Of a DNA stretch of 64,000 nt, positions 21,139 to 29,998 are shown in pieces; position 1 is the first letter of the stretch; each line of letters begins with the position of its first letter. The position numbers and the translations under genes are program-made. The notes under the pieces are model-generated. The model was not told the DNA's origin and ran no database searches. It worked only from the letters and a program-made list of their open reading frames with translations. This DNA is from Rubrivivax sp. (lineage in GTDB: Bacteria; Pseudomonadota; Gammaproteobacteria; Burkholderiales; Burkholderiaceae_C). The stretch lies in the NCBI GenBank assembly GCA_027485165.1, contig JAIXRN010000064.1:1-64000 (forward strand). The letters run 5' to 3'.

Positions 21139-21194
21139 GCGGCCGGAAGGCCGCGAACGCACGGAGCTGGGCGAGCCCGCGATTTCACGCGGGC
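21139..21194. terminator. Two hairpins between convergent bdhA and SIMPL genes
   Basis: GCGGCC/GGCCGC with a GGAA loop (21139-21154) and GCCCGC/GCGGGC with an 8-base loop (21175-21194, outer bases included). Neither has a T-run, so they may be weak terminators or RNA-stabilising ends for both convergent transcripts. Confidence 0.45.
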
Positions 21195-21217
21195 GAGGAG
21201 CCCCATGACCCCGGCCC

Positions 21218-21967
21218 CTACTTCACCAGCTGCACCGTCCCACTGACGGTGATCGTCACCGTGGCATTGCCGGCTTCCACCGGCAGGGCGGTGTCGGCCA
21301 TGGCCATGCTGGCCTGGGTGCGCATCACCTGGCGCATCGGCTGCACGGGCTCGTCGCCCGACACCTGCACTTCGCGCAAGGTGTAGCTGCCCATGCCGAA
21401 GGCGCGCGTGACGGCACTGGCGCGTTCGCGGAAGCGTTCGATGGCCTGGGCGGTGACGTTGGCCTCGACCTTGTCGCGGGCCTCGCGCGACAGCGAAAAG
21501 CCCACCCGCGCCACCGTCAGCGTGTTGATGCGCCCGGCCAGCTGCGTGATGGCCTGGATGTCGCGGCCCTGCACGATCAGCTCGGCCGTACCCTGCCAGC
21601 CCGAAATGCCCCCGGGCGCCACGGCACCGCCAGCGCGCTGAGTGGGCGGGGCGTAGCGCGGGAAAAGCGAAAACTGTCCTGTCTGCACTTCCAGCTGCCC
21701 GGGCTTGGCCGCCTTGCGGGCTTCGGACAGGGCCGTGTCCAGGGCCTGGCGCAGCTGCGCCTGCACGGCGTTGGCGTCGCCGCCTTCGCGCGTGGTCGAC
21801 AGCACCAGGTTCAGCCAGTCGTTCACCACCTCGACCGACGCGCTGGCCGACAGGGCCACCACATTGGCCGGCGGCGGCGGGGTCTGCGCCAGCGCCGCGC
21901 CTGCGGGGGGCACGATCAGGGCGGTGGCCAGCGCCAGCTGGCGAAGGGGGTAGGAACGGTGCTTCAT
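21218..21967 (-). CDS. SIMPL (DUF541) domain-containing exported protein
   Basis: A 249-residue protein with a signal peptide (to about residue 27, ALA/AQ) and a SIMPL/DUF541 domain with the features VVALSASASVEVVNDWLNL and, near the end, ATVTITVSGTVQLVK. Family members (BP26, YggE) form periplasmic oligomers and are linked to oxidative stress; the exact role here is unknown. GGAG lies 9 bases before the ATG at 21967. It is convergent with bdhA and divergent from ompR. Confidence 0.92.
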   Translation of the reverse strand: MKHRSYPLRQLALATALIVPPAGAALAQTPPPPANVVALSASASVEVVNDWLNLVLSTTREGGDANAVQAQLRQALDTALSEARKAAKPGQLEVQTGQFSLFPRYAPPTQRAGGAVAPGGISGWQGTAELIVQGRDIQAITQLAGRINTLTVARVGFSLSREARDKVEANVTAQAIERFRERASAVTRAFGMGSYTLREVQVSGDEPVQPMRQVMRTQASMAMADTALPVEAGNATVTITVSGTVQLVK

Positions 21968-22134
21968 GGGGGTTCTCCAGCAGGGCCGCAAGCGTACCGC
22001 GACCGTGGCAGGCTTCACGCCCACTGCAGCAACCAGGCAGCCAGCCGCAAGTTCTGTTACCAGACGTCAGGCGCCAGGGAACCCCAGCACGCGCCGACCG
22101 CACAATGCAGCTGTTACAAATTTTGGGAGCGCCC

Positions 22135-22869
22135 ATGAACAGCCCCGCGAATCCGCGCGCCGACCGCTTGGTGGTCGTCGACGACGACGCCCGCATCCGC
22201 GACCTGCTGCGCCGCTACCTGTCGCAGGAAGGCTTCGATGTGCTGCTGGCCGAAGACGCCAAGGCATTGAATCGCTTGCTGACGCGCGAAACCGTGGACC
22301 TGATCGTGCTGGACCTGATGCTGCCGGGCGAAGACGGCCTGTCGATCTGCCGCCGGCTGCGCGCGGCCGGCGACAGCACACCCATCATCATGCTCACCGC
22401 CAAGGTCGAGGACGTGGACCGCATCGTGGGCCTGGAAGTGGGCGCAGACGACTACCTGCCCAAGCCCTTCAACCCGCGCGAACTGCTGGCCCGCATCCAC
22501 GCCGTGCTGCGGCGCCGGCCGGCACAGGAAGCGCCGGGCGCGCCGTCGAAGGAAGCCGCCGTCGTCAACTTCGGGCCTTTCGAATTCGACCTCTCGCAGC
22601 GCCGGCTGTCGAAGAACGGCGAACAGATAGCGCTGACCACGGGTGAGTTCAGCATGCTCAAGGCCCTGGTGCGCCACCCCCGTCAGCCGCTCAGCCGCGA
22701 CAAGCTGGCGCAGCTGGCGCGCGGCCGCGAGTTCGAGCCCTTTGACCGCAGCCTGGACGTGCAGATTTCGCGCCTGCGCAAGATGCTGGAACCCGACCCC
22801 GCCCAGCCCCGCTACATTCAGACCGTCTGGGGCGTGGGCTACGTCTTCGTGCCCGACGGCGCCGGCTGA
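22135..22869 (+). CDS. ompR: Two-component response regulator OmpR
   Basis: A 244-residue response regulator. The receiver domain has acidic residues DDD at 16-18, phospho-acceptor Asp60 in IVLDLMLPGEDG, and the Lys in DDYLPKPF. The C-terminal winged helix includes LTTGEFSMLKALVRHPRQPLSRDKL, and the OmpR-typical QISRLRKMLEPDPAQPRYIQTVWGVGYVFVP in separate blocks. GGGAG lies 7 bases before the ATG at 22135. The partner kinase follows 94 bases later. Confidence 0.92.
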   Translation: MNSPANPRADRLVVVDDDARIRDLLRRYLSQEGFDVLLAEDAKALNRLLTRETVDLIVLDLMLPGEDGLSICRRLRAAGDSTPIIMLTAKVEDVDRIVGLEVGADDYLPKPFNPRELLARIHAVLRRRPAQEAPGAPSKEAAVVNFGPFEFDLSQRRLSKNGEQIALTTGEFSMLKALVRHPRQPLSRDKLAQLARGREFEPFDRSLDVQISRLRKMLEPDPAQPRYIQTVWGVGYVFVPDGAG

Positions 22870-22963
22870 TGCCCCGTCGGTCATGCCCTGACACCTGCCG
22901 CCGGCCCGCCACCTTGCCATCCCGTCCGCCCAACCCGCCCGTCCCCGTGGCCTGACCCCCCAA

Positions 22964-24295
22964 GTGCGACGCCCTGTCCTGCCCGGGCTCAGCCTGTTTT
23001 GGCGCACCTTCTTCCTGCTGGCCGTGCTGCTGGCCGGTGGCGTCTTTGCCTGGGTGCAGACGCTGCGCGCGCTGGAATTCGAGCCACGTGCAGTCCAGGC
23101 TGCGCAGCAGACAGCTGGGCTGGTGAACCTGTCGCGCGCCGCGCTGTCGCAGGCCGACGGCATCAACCGCGTGACGCTGGTCAAGACGATCGAAGCGCGC
23201 TCGGCCATACGCGTACGGCTGCGCGAGCCCGGCGACCGCTGGGCGCCCTACGAAATCGACCGCTTCACGCGCCGCGTAGGCCAGGAACTGCGCAGCGCGC
23301 TAGGCCCCGACGCGGTGGTGGCCAGCAGCGTGAACGACCAGCCCGGCCTGTGGGTGGGCTTTTCGATCGAAAGCGACCGCTACTGGCTGCAGGCCGAAGC
23401 CACGCACGCCGGCCCGCTGCAGCGCGACACCTGGTTCGTCTGGATCGGCATCGCGCTGCTGGCCACCCTGCTGGGGTCGGTGGGCATCGCCAGCCTGATC
23501 AACCGCCCGCTGCGGCAGCTGTCGTTCGCGGCCAGCCGCATCCGCGACGGCGACCTGGACAGCCGCCTGGACGAGAACACCCTGACGAGCGAGATCCGCG
23601 AAGTCAACCGCGGCTTCAACCGCATGGCGCGTGAACTGGCGCGTGTGGAAGAAGACCGCGCCGTGATGCTGGCCGGCATCAGCCACGACCTGCGCACCCC
23701 GCTGGCGCGGCTGCGGCTGGAAACCGAGATGAGCGTCTACGACGAAGACGCCAAGGCCAACATGGCGCTGGACATCGACCAGCTCGACGCCATCATCGAC
23801 AAGTTCATGGACTACGCCCGACCGGGCGACACCGTGCTGCGCCAAGTGCCGGTGGCGCAGCTGATCGAGCGCGAAATGGCGCTGTTCCGCGACCCTTCGC
23901 AGGTGCGCATCAGCAGCCGGGTGGCCGACGACCTGCTGGTGATGGCCGACGACACCGAACTGGGCCGTGTGTTCGGCAACCTGTTCGAGAACGCGCGCCG
24001 CTACGGCCGCGGCACCTACACCGGCGTGGCCGACGTCACCATCACGACGCAGAACACGGGCCCCTGGGTCATCGTCAGCGTGCGCGACCAGGGTCCCGGC
24101 GTGGCACCGGAAAAGCTGTCGCAGCTGACCACCCCGTTCTTCCGCGGCGACGCCGCGCGCACCGCCGCCACCGGCGCCGGGCTGGGCCTGGCAATCGTCG
24201 ACAAGAGCATGCACCGCATGGGCGGTAACCTGGAACTGGCCAACGCGCCCGACGGCGGGCTGGTGGCGCACCTGCGGCTGCGCCGCGTGGACTGA
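22964..24295 (+). CDS. envZ: EnvZ-like osmosensor histidine kinase
   Basis: A 443-residue inner-membrane kinase, partner of the OmpR upstream. Transmembrane helices are at about residues 12-32 and 160-182, flanking a periplasmic domain; then HAMP (NRPLRQLSFAASRIRDGDLDSR), the dimerisation box GISHDLRTPLARL with phospho-acceptor His241, and an ATPase domain (NLFENARRYG, DQGPGVAPE, TGAGLGLAIVD). The start is a GTG at 22964, without a clear ribosome site, in a spacer of 94 bases. The actual stimulus cannot be inferred. Confidence 0.9.
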   Translation: MRRPVLPGLSLFWRTFFLLAVLLAGGVFAWVQTLRALEFEPRAVQAAQQTAGLVNLSRAALSQADGINRVTLVKTIEARSAIRVRLREPGDRWAPYEIDRFTRRVGQELRSALGPDAVVASSVNDQPGLWVGFSIESDRYWLQAEATHAGPLQRDTWFVWIGIALLATLLGSVGIASLINRPLRQLSFAASRIRDGDLDSRLDENTLTSEIREVNRGFNRMARELARVEEDRAVMLAGISHDLRTPLARLRLETEMSVYDEDAKANMALDIDQLDAIIDKFMDYARPGDTVLRQVPVAQLIEREMALFRDPSQVRISSRVADDLLVMADDTELGRVFGNLFENARRYGRGTYTGVADVTITTQNTGPWVIVSVRDQGPGVAPEKLSQLTTPFFRGDAARTAATGAGLGLAIVDKSMHRMGGNLELANAPDGGLVAHLRLRRVD

Positions 24296-24485
24296 GGCGG
24301 GCGCCAGGCGTCGTGCGCGTACGGCACCGGCGCGTGCATTGACCTCCTTTTGACCCCCTTGCTTGCGGGGGTGGACATCATCGCGTCACCCGCAGAACCT
24401 TACGCCTGTACCGGCCACCAGGTCGTTATGTCCGGCGTGGATCAGCCAAGCCGGGTTCGCCACGCAACAACAGGATGGAGCCCTT

Positions 24486-25061
24486 ATGAAACTGTTCACT
24501 CGATCGCTTCTTGGCGCCGCCGCACTGGCAGCCGCCAGCCTGGCCAGCGCTGCAGGCACGGCCAATTTCAACGGCGCCCTGGCAACCACCGACCCCACGT
24601 TCACCCGGCCGAATACGGGCACACCGCCCACTGCCCTGAACACCGGCAGCTTCTTCTACGACGTCGCCCCGTTCTTCGTCACCGGCGCGGGCAGCTACAC
24701 CCTGCAGACCCTGTCGGCGACCATCCCCTCGGCTTTCGGCACCGACGACACCTTCATCGCCGTGTACCAGGGCAGCTTTAACAGGCTTTCGCCCCTGACC
24801 AACGCCATCGGCGCCGACGATGACGGTTCGCCCACGGGTCTGCTGTCCCTGCTGAGCCTGCCGTTGGCCACCAACACGCAGTACTTCCTGGTGATCACCT
24901 CGTACGCGAACGGCGCGATAGGCCCCTACACCGGCAGCATCAGCAACACCGGGCCCGGCCAGGCTGTGTTCGGCCTGGTGCCGGAACCGTCGACCTACCT
25001 GATGTTGATCGCCGGCCTGGGCCTGACGGGCTGGATGGCCCGCCGCCGCATGCAAGGCTGA
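24486..25061 (+). CDS. PEP-CTERM sorting domain protein
   Basis: A 191-residue exported protein. The signal peptide runs to about residue 22 (ASLASA). The middle resembles a DVUA0089/Ca-binding-like beta domain found in PEP-CTERM proteins (DDTFIAVYQGSFN, then NTQYFLVITSY), but I do not assign a function. The end is VPEPSTYLMLIAGLGLTGW and RRR, a full PEP-CTERM sorting signal. GGAG precedes the ATG at 24486 by 9 bases. It differs from the protein at 9285 outside the tail, so the two are not recent duplicates. Confidence 0.9.
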   Translation: MKLFTRSLLGAAALAAASLASAAGTANFNGALATTDPTFTRPNTGTPPTALNTGSFFYDVAPFFVTGAGSYTLQTLSATIPSAFGTDDTFIAVYQGSFNRLSPLTNAIGADDDGSPTGLLSLLSLPLATNTQYFLVITSYANGAIGPYTGSISNTGPGQAVFGLVPEPSTYLMLIAGLGLTGWMARRRMQG

Positions 25062-25072
25062 ACGGAACCCAC

Positions 25073-25103
25073 GCCGGACGGACCTGGGAAGGTACCGTCC
25101 GGC
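25073..25103. terminator. Hairpin between convergent PEP-CTERM and ispF genes
   Basis: GCCGGACGG (25073-25081) pairs with CCGTCCGGC (25095-25103), and an inner ACC/GGT extends it. There is no T-run. It lies between two convergent genes and may end both transcripts. Confidence 0.5.
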
Positions 25104-25130
25104 CACAGGCCAGGCGCGCGCCAGCCCCGG

Positions 25131-25619
25131 CTACCCACGCTGCAGCAGGCACACCGCACGCGCCTCGATGGCGCGGCCTTCGCCCACCGGGCCCATCTTT
25201 TCCGCCGTCTTGGCCTTCACGTTCACGGCATCGCGCGCCAGCTGCAAAGCCTGCGCGATGCGCTCGCACATGGCCGCGATGTGCGGCGCCAGCTTGGGCG
25301 CCTGGGCGACGATGGTGCTGTCGATGTTGACGATGACCCAGCCCGCAGCCTGCACACGGCGCGCGGCTTCCTGCAGCAGCACGACGGAATCCGCGCCGCG
25401 AAAAGCCGGGTCGGTGTCTGGGAAGTGGCGGCCGATGTCGCCCAGGCCGGCTGCACCCAACAGCGCGTCGGTGATGGCGTGCAGCAGGGCGTCGGCGTCG
25501 GAATGACCCAGCAGGCCGTGGGTGTGCGGGATCGTCACACCGCCCAGCACCAGCGGGCGCCCTGTGACGAGCTGGTGCGTGTCCCAACCCTCGCCGACGC
25601 GGATGGTGGCCATGTTCAT
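25131..25619 (-). CDS. ispF: 2-C-methyl-D-erythritol 2,4-cyclodiphosphate synthase
   Basis: Forms the cyclic diphosphate in the MEP isoprenoid pathway. The 162-residue protein has the zinc-binding Asp13 and His15 (GEGWDTHQL) and the [20 protein letters not shown] region, with [18 protein letters not shown] following. It ends with the family block [21 protein letters not shown]. The ATG at 25619 overlaps the ispD stop by 4 bases (ATGA), so the two MEP genes are translationally coupled. Confidence 0.97.
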   Translation of the reverse strand: MNMATIRVGEGWDTHQLVTGRPLVLGGVTIPHTHGLLGHSDADALLHAITDALLGAAGLGDIGRHFPDTDPAFRGADSVVLLQEAARRVQAAGWVIVNIDSTIVAQAPKLAPHIAAMCERIAQALQLARDAVNVKAKTAEKMGPVGEGRAIEARAVCLLQRG

Positions 25620-26338
25620 CGGGTCTCCAGCAGGCGGCGGGCCAGCGCGAAGTCGGCCGGCCAGGTGAGTTTGATGTTTTCCAGGTCGCCTGGCACCAGC
25701 CGCGGCGCCAGGCCCAGGTGTTCGATGGCGCTGGCCTCGTCGGTGACTTCGGCGCCAGCCGCCGCAGCTGCCTGCAGGGCCCGCTGCAGCAGGCCCAGAC
25801 GGAACATCTGCGGCGTCTGCGCCGCCCACTTGCCTGCGCGCGGCACGGTGGCCGCTGCGCGGCCGGGTTCGCCATCGGCTTCGGCCTTCAGCGTGTCGGC
25901 CAGCGGCAGGGCCAGCAGGCCGCCCACGGCGTCTTCCAGGCAGGCGTCGATCAGCCGGTCCACCCAGACCGGCTGCAGCAGGCAGCGCGCGGCGTCGTGC
26001 ACCAGCACCCAGTCGCCATCGCCTGCGCCCTGCGCGCGCAGGGCCTGCAAACCCGCCAGCACCGAAGCCGCACGGGTCGCACCACCGCAGCGGGCCACCC
26101 AGCCGGTATAGCCCGGCACATGGTGTTCGAACTGTCGGTCGTCGGGCGCCAGCACCACCAGGCTGGCGGCCAGGCGTGGCACAGCGGCCAGGGCAGCCAG
26201 CGTGTGCGCCACCACGGCCCGGCTGGCCAGCAGCGCATACTGCTTGGGCCCGCCCACCCCCGCACGCAGGCCCACGCCGGCACAGGGCACCAGGGCAAAA
26301 CAACGCGGGGGCGCTGGCGCAGCAGACAACGATGTCAT
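25616..26338 (-). CDS. ispD: 2-C-methyl-D-erythritol 4-phosphate cytidylyltransferase
   Basis: Couples CTP to methylerythritol phosphate in the MEP pathway. The 240-residue protein carries a variant of the nucleotide-binding glycine loop ([16 protein letters not shown]), the DAARCLL motif near residue 114, and the [10 protein letters not shown] and [11 protein letters not shown] blocks. The start ATG at 26338 follows a TAGAAT -10-like hexamer (26351-26346) by only 7 bases, so the transcript could be leaderless. It is divergent from mfd. Confidence 0.95.
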   Translation of the reverse strand: MTSLSAAPAPPRCFALVPCAGVGLRAGVGGPKQYALLASRAVVAHTLAALAAVPRLAASLVVLAPDDRQFEHHVPGYTGWVARCGGATRAASVLAGLQALRAQGAGDGDWVLVHDAARCLLQPVWVDRLIDACLEDAVGGLLALPLADTLKAEADGEPGRAAATVPRAGKWAAQTPQMFRLGLLQRALQAAAAAGAEVTDEASAIEHLGLAPRLVPGDLENIKLTWPADFALARRLLETR

Positions 26339-26340
26339 CG

Positions 26341-26365
26341 AGCCGATTCTAGAATCGGGCTCACC
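26341..26365. promoter_or_regulatory. Palindromic divergent -10 region between ispD and mfd
   Basis: GATTCTAGAATC (26345-26356) is a perfect 12-base palindrome flanked by GAGCC and GGGCTC. It gives TAGAAT on the plus strand (26350-26355, towards mfd) and on the minus strand (26351-26346, towards ispD). The -35 regions are weak on both sides. Confidence 0.5.
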
Positions 26366-26382
26366 TGTCGACAGATCATGCG

Positions 26383-26416
26383 CCCCGCCCCTTTGCGCGG
26401 GGTACTTTTGTTTTGC
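26383..26416 (+). promoter_or_regulatory. Attenuator-like hairpin in the mfd leader
   Basis: CCCCGC (26383-26388) pairs with GCGGGG (26397-26402) around an 8-base loop and is followed by TACTTTTGTTTTG. It resembles a factor-independent terminator placed about 125 bases before the mfd start, so it could act as an attenuator if the divergent promoter is used. Confidence 0.45.
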
Positions 26417-26434
26417 CGGGTCCGGCCAGGGCTG

Positions 26435-26479
26435 CCTGTGCGGCCCGTGCGGCCTGTGCATCCTGTTCGGCCTGTTCGG
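26435..26479 (+). repeat. Five tandem 9-base repeats in the mfd leader
   Basis: Five consecutive nonamers: CCTGTGCGG, CCCGTGCGG, CCTGTGCAT, CCTGTTCGG, CCTGTTCGG. The unit length is a multiple of three, but the stretch lies upstream of the mfd start and I see no reason to read it as protein. Confidence 0.8.
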
Positions 26480-26528
26480 CCGTTCTGCCCCTCATTTGTC
26501 ACCCCCCGCCCCACCCCGCCCCAACGGC

Positions 26529-29500
26529 ATGCAAATCCCCACCATCGCGGCCGGCCGCCGCTTCAGCCTGCCGCGCCCCGTCGGGTCTGCAGACGCGCTG
26601 CTGCTGGCCCGCCTGGCCCAGGCCCGCAAGGCCGAAGGCCGCGTATTGGCCATCTTCAGCGCCGAACCCGCCGACACCCCGCGCCTGGCCGACGAACTGC
26701 CGTTCTTCGCGCCAGGCCTTCGGGTGTCGGTGTTCCCGGACTGGGAAACCCTGCCCTACGACACCTTCAGCCCGCACCAGGACCTGATCAGCGAACGACT
26801 GGCCACGCTGTGGGCCGTGCGCAATGGCGAAGTCGACGTCGTGCTGCTGCCGGCCAGCACCGCGCTCACGCGGCTGGCACCGCCGTCCTTCCTGGCCGGC
26901 ACCACCTTCAACTTCGCGCAGAAAAGCCGGCTGGACGAAGCCAAGCTGAAATCGCAGCTCACGCTGGCGGGCTACCAGCACGTCAGCCAGGTGGTGAGCC
27001 CGGGTGAATACGCCGTGCGCGGCGGACTGATCGACCTGTTCCCGATGGGCAGCCTGGTGCCTTACCGCGTCGACCTGTTCGGGGACGAGGTCGACAGCAT
27101 CCGCACCTTCGACCCCGATTCCCAGCGCAGCCTGTACCCCGTGCCCGCCGTGCGCCTGCTGCCGGGGCGCGAATTCCCGATGGACGACGCCGCGCGCAAG
27201 GCCTTCCGCGCACGCTGGCGCGAACGGCTGGACGGCGACCCCACGCGCAGCCGTGTCTACAAGGACATCGACACGGGGCTGGCCAGCGGCGGCATCGAGT
27301 ACTACCTGCCGCTGTTCTTCGACCAGCCCGGCACGATCTTCGACTACCTGGGCACCGACGGCCCCACACCTGCCGCCCTGGTGCTGCACGGCAAGGTGGA
27401 CGAAGCCATCGAACGCTTCTGGGCCGACACGCGCGACCGCCACCGTTTCCTGCAGCACGACCCGGAACGCCCCATCCTGCCGCCGCAGGACATCTTCATG
27501 CCGGCCGAGGAATTTTTCGGCCGCACGAACGCGCACGCCACGCTGTCGCTGCGCGATGCGGGCGAAAGCGCCTGGGCCCGCCCCTTGCCGGACGTGAGCA
27601 TCAGCCGCGGCACGCCCGAACCCCTGGCGCTGCTGGAAAAGCACCTGCAGGGCACGCCTCACCGCGTGCTGCTGCTGGGCGAAAGCGACGGCCGGCGCGA
27701 AAGCCTGATCGAGCTGCTGCGCGACCACCAGATCAGCGTGCCCAGCGTCGACAGCCTGGAGGAATTCCTCACCGGCAGCGAAAAGGCGGCGATAGCGGCT
27801 GCGCCGCTGGCTGAAGGCTTCCACTGGCACGACGAAGCCGAAGGCGTCTCGGTCCAGTTCTTCACCGAAACCGAACTCTTTGCCACCACGCCGCAGGCAC
27901 GCCGCAGGCGCAAGCAGGAACAGACCAGCAGCGTCGACGCGCTGATCAAGGACCTGTCGGAACTCAAGATCGGCGACCCGGTGGTGCACATCGCCCACGG
28001 CATCGGCCGCTATGTGGGCCTGAAGAACATCGACCTGGGCGAAGGCACATCCGAATTCCTGCACCTGGAATACGCCGACAACGCCACGCTGTATGTGCCG
28101 GTGGCGCAGCTGCACCTCATCAGCCGCTACACCGGCGTCAGCGCTGAAGAAGCGCCCTTGCACCGGCTGGGCAGTGGCCAATGGGACAAGGCGCGCCGCA
28201 AGGCCGCCGAACAGGTGCGGGACACAGCAGCCGAACTGCTGAACCTGTACGCCCGCCGCGCCGCGCGCGAAGGTTTCGCGCACCGCTTCAGCCCGCACGA
28301 CTACGAAGCCTTCGCCACGTCCTTCGGCTTCGAAGAAACCGCCGACCAGCGCGCCGCCATCCATGCCGTCATTCAAGACATGGTCAGCCCACGGCCCATG
28401 GACCGCCTGGTCTGTGGCGACGTGGGTTTCGGCAAGACCGAAGTCGCCCTGCGCGCCGCGTTCGTGGCCGTGCACGGTGGCAAGCAGGTGGCCATCCTGG
28501 CGCCCACCACGCTGCTGGCCGAACAGCACTACCAGACCCTGGTGGACCGCTTCGGCAAGTGGCCGGTGAAGATCGCCGAGCTCAGCCGCTTTCGCAGCGC
28601 GAAGGAAGTGAAACAGGCGCTCGCGGGCATTGCCGACGGCACGGTGGACATCGTGGTAGGCACGCACAAGCTGCTGTCCAGCGATTGCCAATTCGCGAGA
28701 CTGGGCTTGCTGGTGATCGACGAAGAACACCGCTTCGGCGTGCGCCACAAGGAAGCCATGAAGGCCCTGCGCGCTGAAGTCGACGTGCTCACGCTCACGG
28801 CCACGCCCATCCCGCGCACCCTGGGCATGGCGCTGGAAGGCCTGCGCGACCTGAGCGTGATCGCCACCGCGCCGCAGCGTCGGCTGGCCATCAAGACCTT
28901 CGTGCGCAGCGAAGGCAGCAGCGTGATCCGCGAAGCCGTGCTGCGCGAATTGAAGCGCGGCGGGCAGGTCTACTTCCTGCACAACGAGGTCGAGACGATC
29001 CAGAACCGAAAGCAGAAGCTTGAAGAGCTTCTCCCCGAAGCGCGCATCGCCGTGGCCCACGGCCAGATGCCCGAACGCGAGCTGGAACACGTGATGCGCG
29101 ACTTCGTGGCCCAGCGCCACAACGTGCTGCTGTGTTCCACCATCATCGAAACCGGCATCGACGTGCCCACGGCCAACACCATCGTCATCAGCCGCGCCGA
29201 CAAGTTCGGCCTGGCCCAGCTGCACCAGCTGCGCGGGCGCGTGGGCCGCAGCCACCACCAGGCCTATGCCTACCTGCTGGTGCCCGACATCGAAGGCCTG
29301 ACCAAGCAGGCCGGCCAGCGGCTGCAGGCCATCCAGGACATGGAAGAGCTGGGCAGCGGCTTCTACCTGGCCATGCACGACCTGGAAATCCGCGGCGCTG
29401 GCGAAGTGCTGGGCGAAAACCAGAGCGGCAACATGATGGAGGTGGGCTTCCAGCTCTACAACGACATGCTGGCCGAAGCCGTGAAAAGCCTGCGCGCCGG

Positions 29501-29981
29501 CCGCGAACCCGACCTGCTGAACCCGCTGGCCGCCACCACCGAGATCAACCTGCATGCCCCCGCCCTGCTGCCCGACAGCTACTGCGGCGACGTGCACACG
29601 CGGCTGAACCTGTACAAGCGCCTGGCGTCCGTCGACAAGCCCGAGCAGATCGATGCGCTGCTGGAAGAGATCACCGACCGCTTCGGCAAGCTGCCCACCC
29701 AGGGCCAGACACTGTTTGACACCCATCGCCTGCGCGTGCAGGCGCGCGCCTATGGCGTGCTGAAGATCGACGCCAACGCGAAGGTGATGAACATCAGCTT
29801 CAGCGAAAAGGCGCCGGTGCAGGCGCAGCGCATCATTGAATTGGTGCAGAAGAACCGGGCGGTGAAGCTGGTAGGCAACAGCAAGCTGCGCATCGACCGC
29901 GAGATCGCCTCCGCGGCCGACCGTGCGCACTATCTGCGCGACATCCTGCGCGCGCTGGGCCAGCCCGTGGCCGTGCACTGA
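26529..29981 (+). CDS. mfd: Transcription-repair coupling factor Mfd
   Basis: An ATP-dependent DNA translocase that removes RNA polymerase stalled at lesions and recruits UvrA. It is 1150 residues. The N-terminal UvrB-homology part (FPDWETLPYDTFSPHQDLISERL), the RNA-polymerase-interacting CarD-like domain (IGDPVVHIAHGIGRYVGL, about residue 480), the helicase motor with Walker A GDVGFGKTEVA (about 630) and the DEEH box (about 728), and the C-terminal TRCF domain are all present. The ATG at 26529 gives MQIPTIAAGRRFSLP; the upstream open frame is the repeat-bearing leader and is not counted. Confidence 0.97.
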   Translation: MQIPTIAAGRRFSLPRPVGSADALLLARLAQARKAEGRVLAIFSAEPADTPRLADELPFFAPGLRVSVFPDWETLPYDTFSPHQDLISERLATLWAVRNGEVDVVLLPASTALTRLAPPSFLAGTTFNFAQKSRLDEAKLKSQLTLAGYQHVSQVVSPGEYAVRGGLIDLFPMGSLVPYRVDLFGDEVDSIRTFDPDSQRSLYPVPAVRLLPGREFPMDDAARKAFRARWRERLDGDPTRSRVYKDIDTGLASGGIEYYLPLFFDQPGTIFDYLGTDGPTPAALVLHGKVDEAIERFWADTRDRHRFLQHDPERPILPPQDIFMPAEEFFGRTNAHATLSLRDAGESAWARPLPDVSISRGTPEPLALLEKHLQGTPHRVLLLGESDGRRESLIELLRDHQISVPSVDSLEEFLTGSEKAAIAAAPLAEGFHWHDEAEGVSVQFFTETELFATTPQARRRRKQEQTSSVDALIKDLSELKIGDPVVHIAHGIGRYVGLKNIDLGEGTSEFLHLEYADNATLYVPVAQLHLISRYTGVSAEEAPLHRLGSGQWDKARRKAAEQVRDTAAELLNLYARRAAREGFAHRFSPHDYEAFATSFGFEETADQRAAIHAVIQDMVSPRPMDRLVCGDVGFGKTEVALRAAFVAVHGGKQVAILAPTTLLAEQHYQTLVDRFGKWPVKIAELSRFRSAKEVKQALAGIADGTVDIVVGTHKLLSSDCQFARLGLLVIDEEHRFGVRHKEAMKALRAEVDVLTLTATPIPRTLGMALEGLRDLSVIATAPQRRLAIKTFVRSEGSSVIREAVLRELKRGGQVYFLHNEVETIQNRKQKLEELLPEARIAVAHGQMPERELEHVMRDFVAQRHNVLLCSTIIETGIDVPTANTIVISRADKFGLAQLHQLRGRVGRSHHQAYAYLLVPDIEGLTKQAGQRLQAIQDMEELGSGFYLAMHDLEIRGAGEVLGENQSGNMMEVGFQLYNDMLAEAVKSLRAGREPDLLNPLAATTEINLHAPALLPDSYCGDVHTRLNLYKRLASVDKPEQIDALLEEITDRFGKLPTQGQTLFDTHRLRVQARAYGVLKIDANAKVMNISFSEKAPVQAQRIIELVQKNRAVKLVGNSKLRIDREIASAADRAHYLRDILRALGQPVAVH

Positions 29982-29998
29982 TACCGGAGGGTTCCCCC

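Noticed and set aside
21139..21194. Two GC hairpins as a repetitive element
   Set aside because: The two stems differ in sequence and I saw no further copies in the window; they fit transcript ends between convergent genes.
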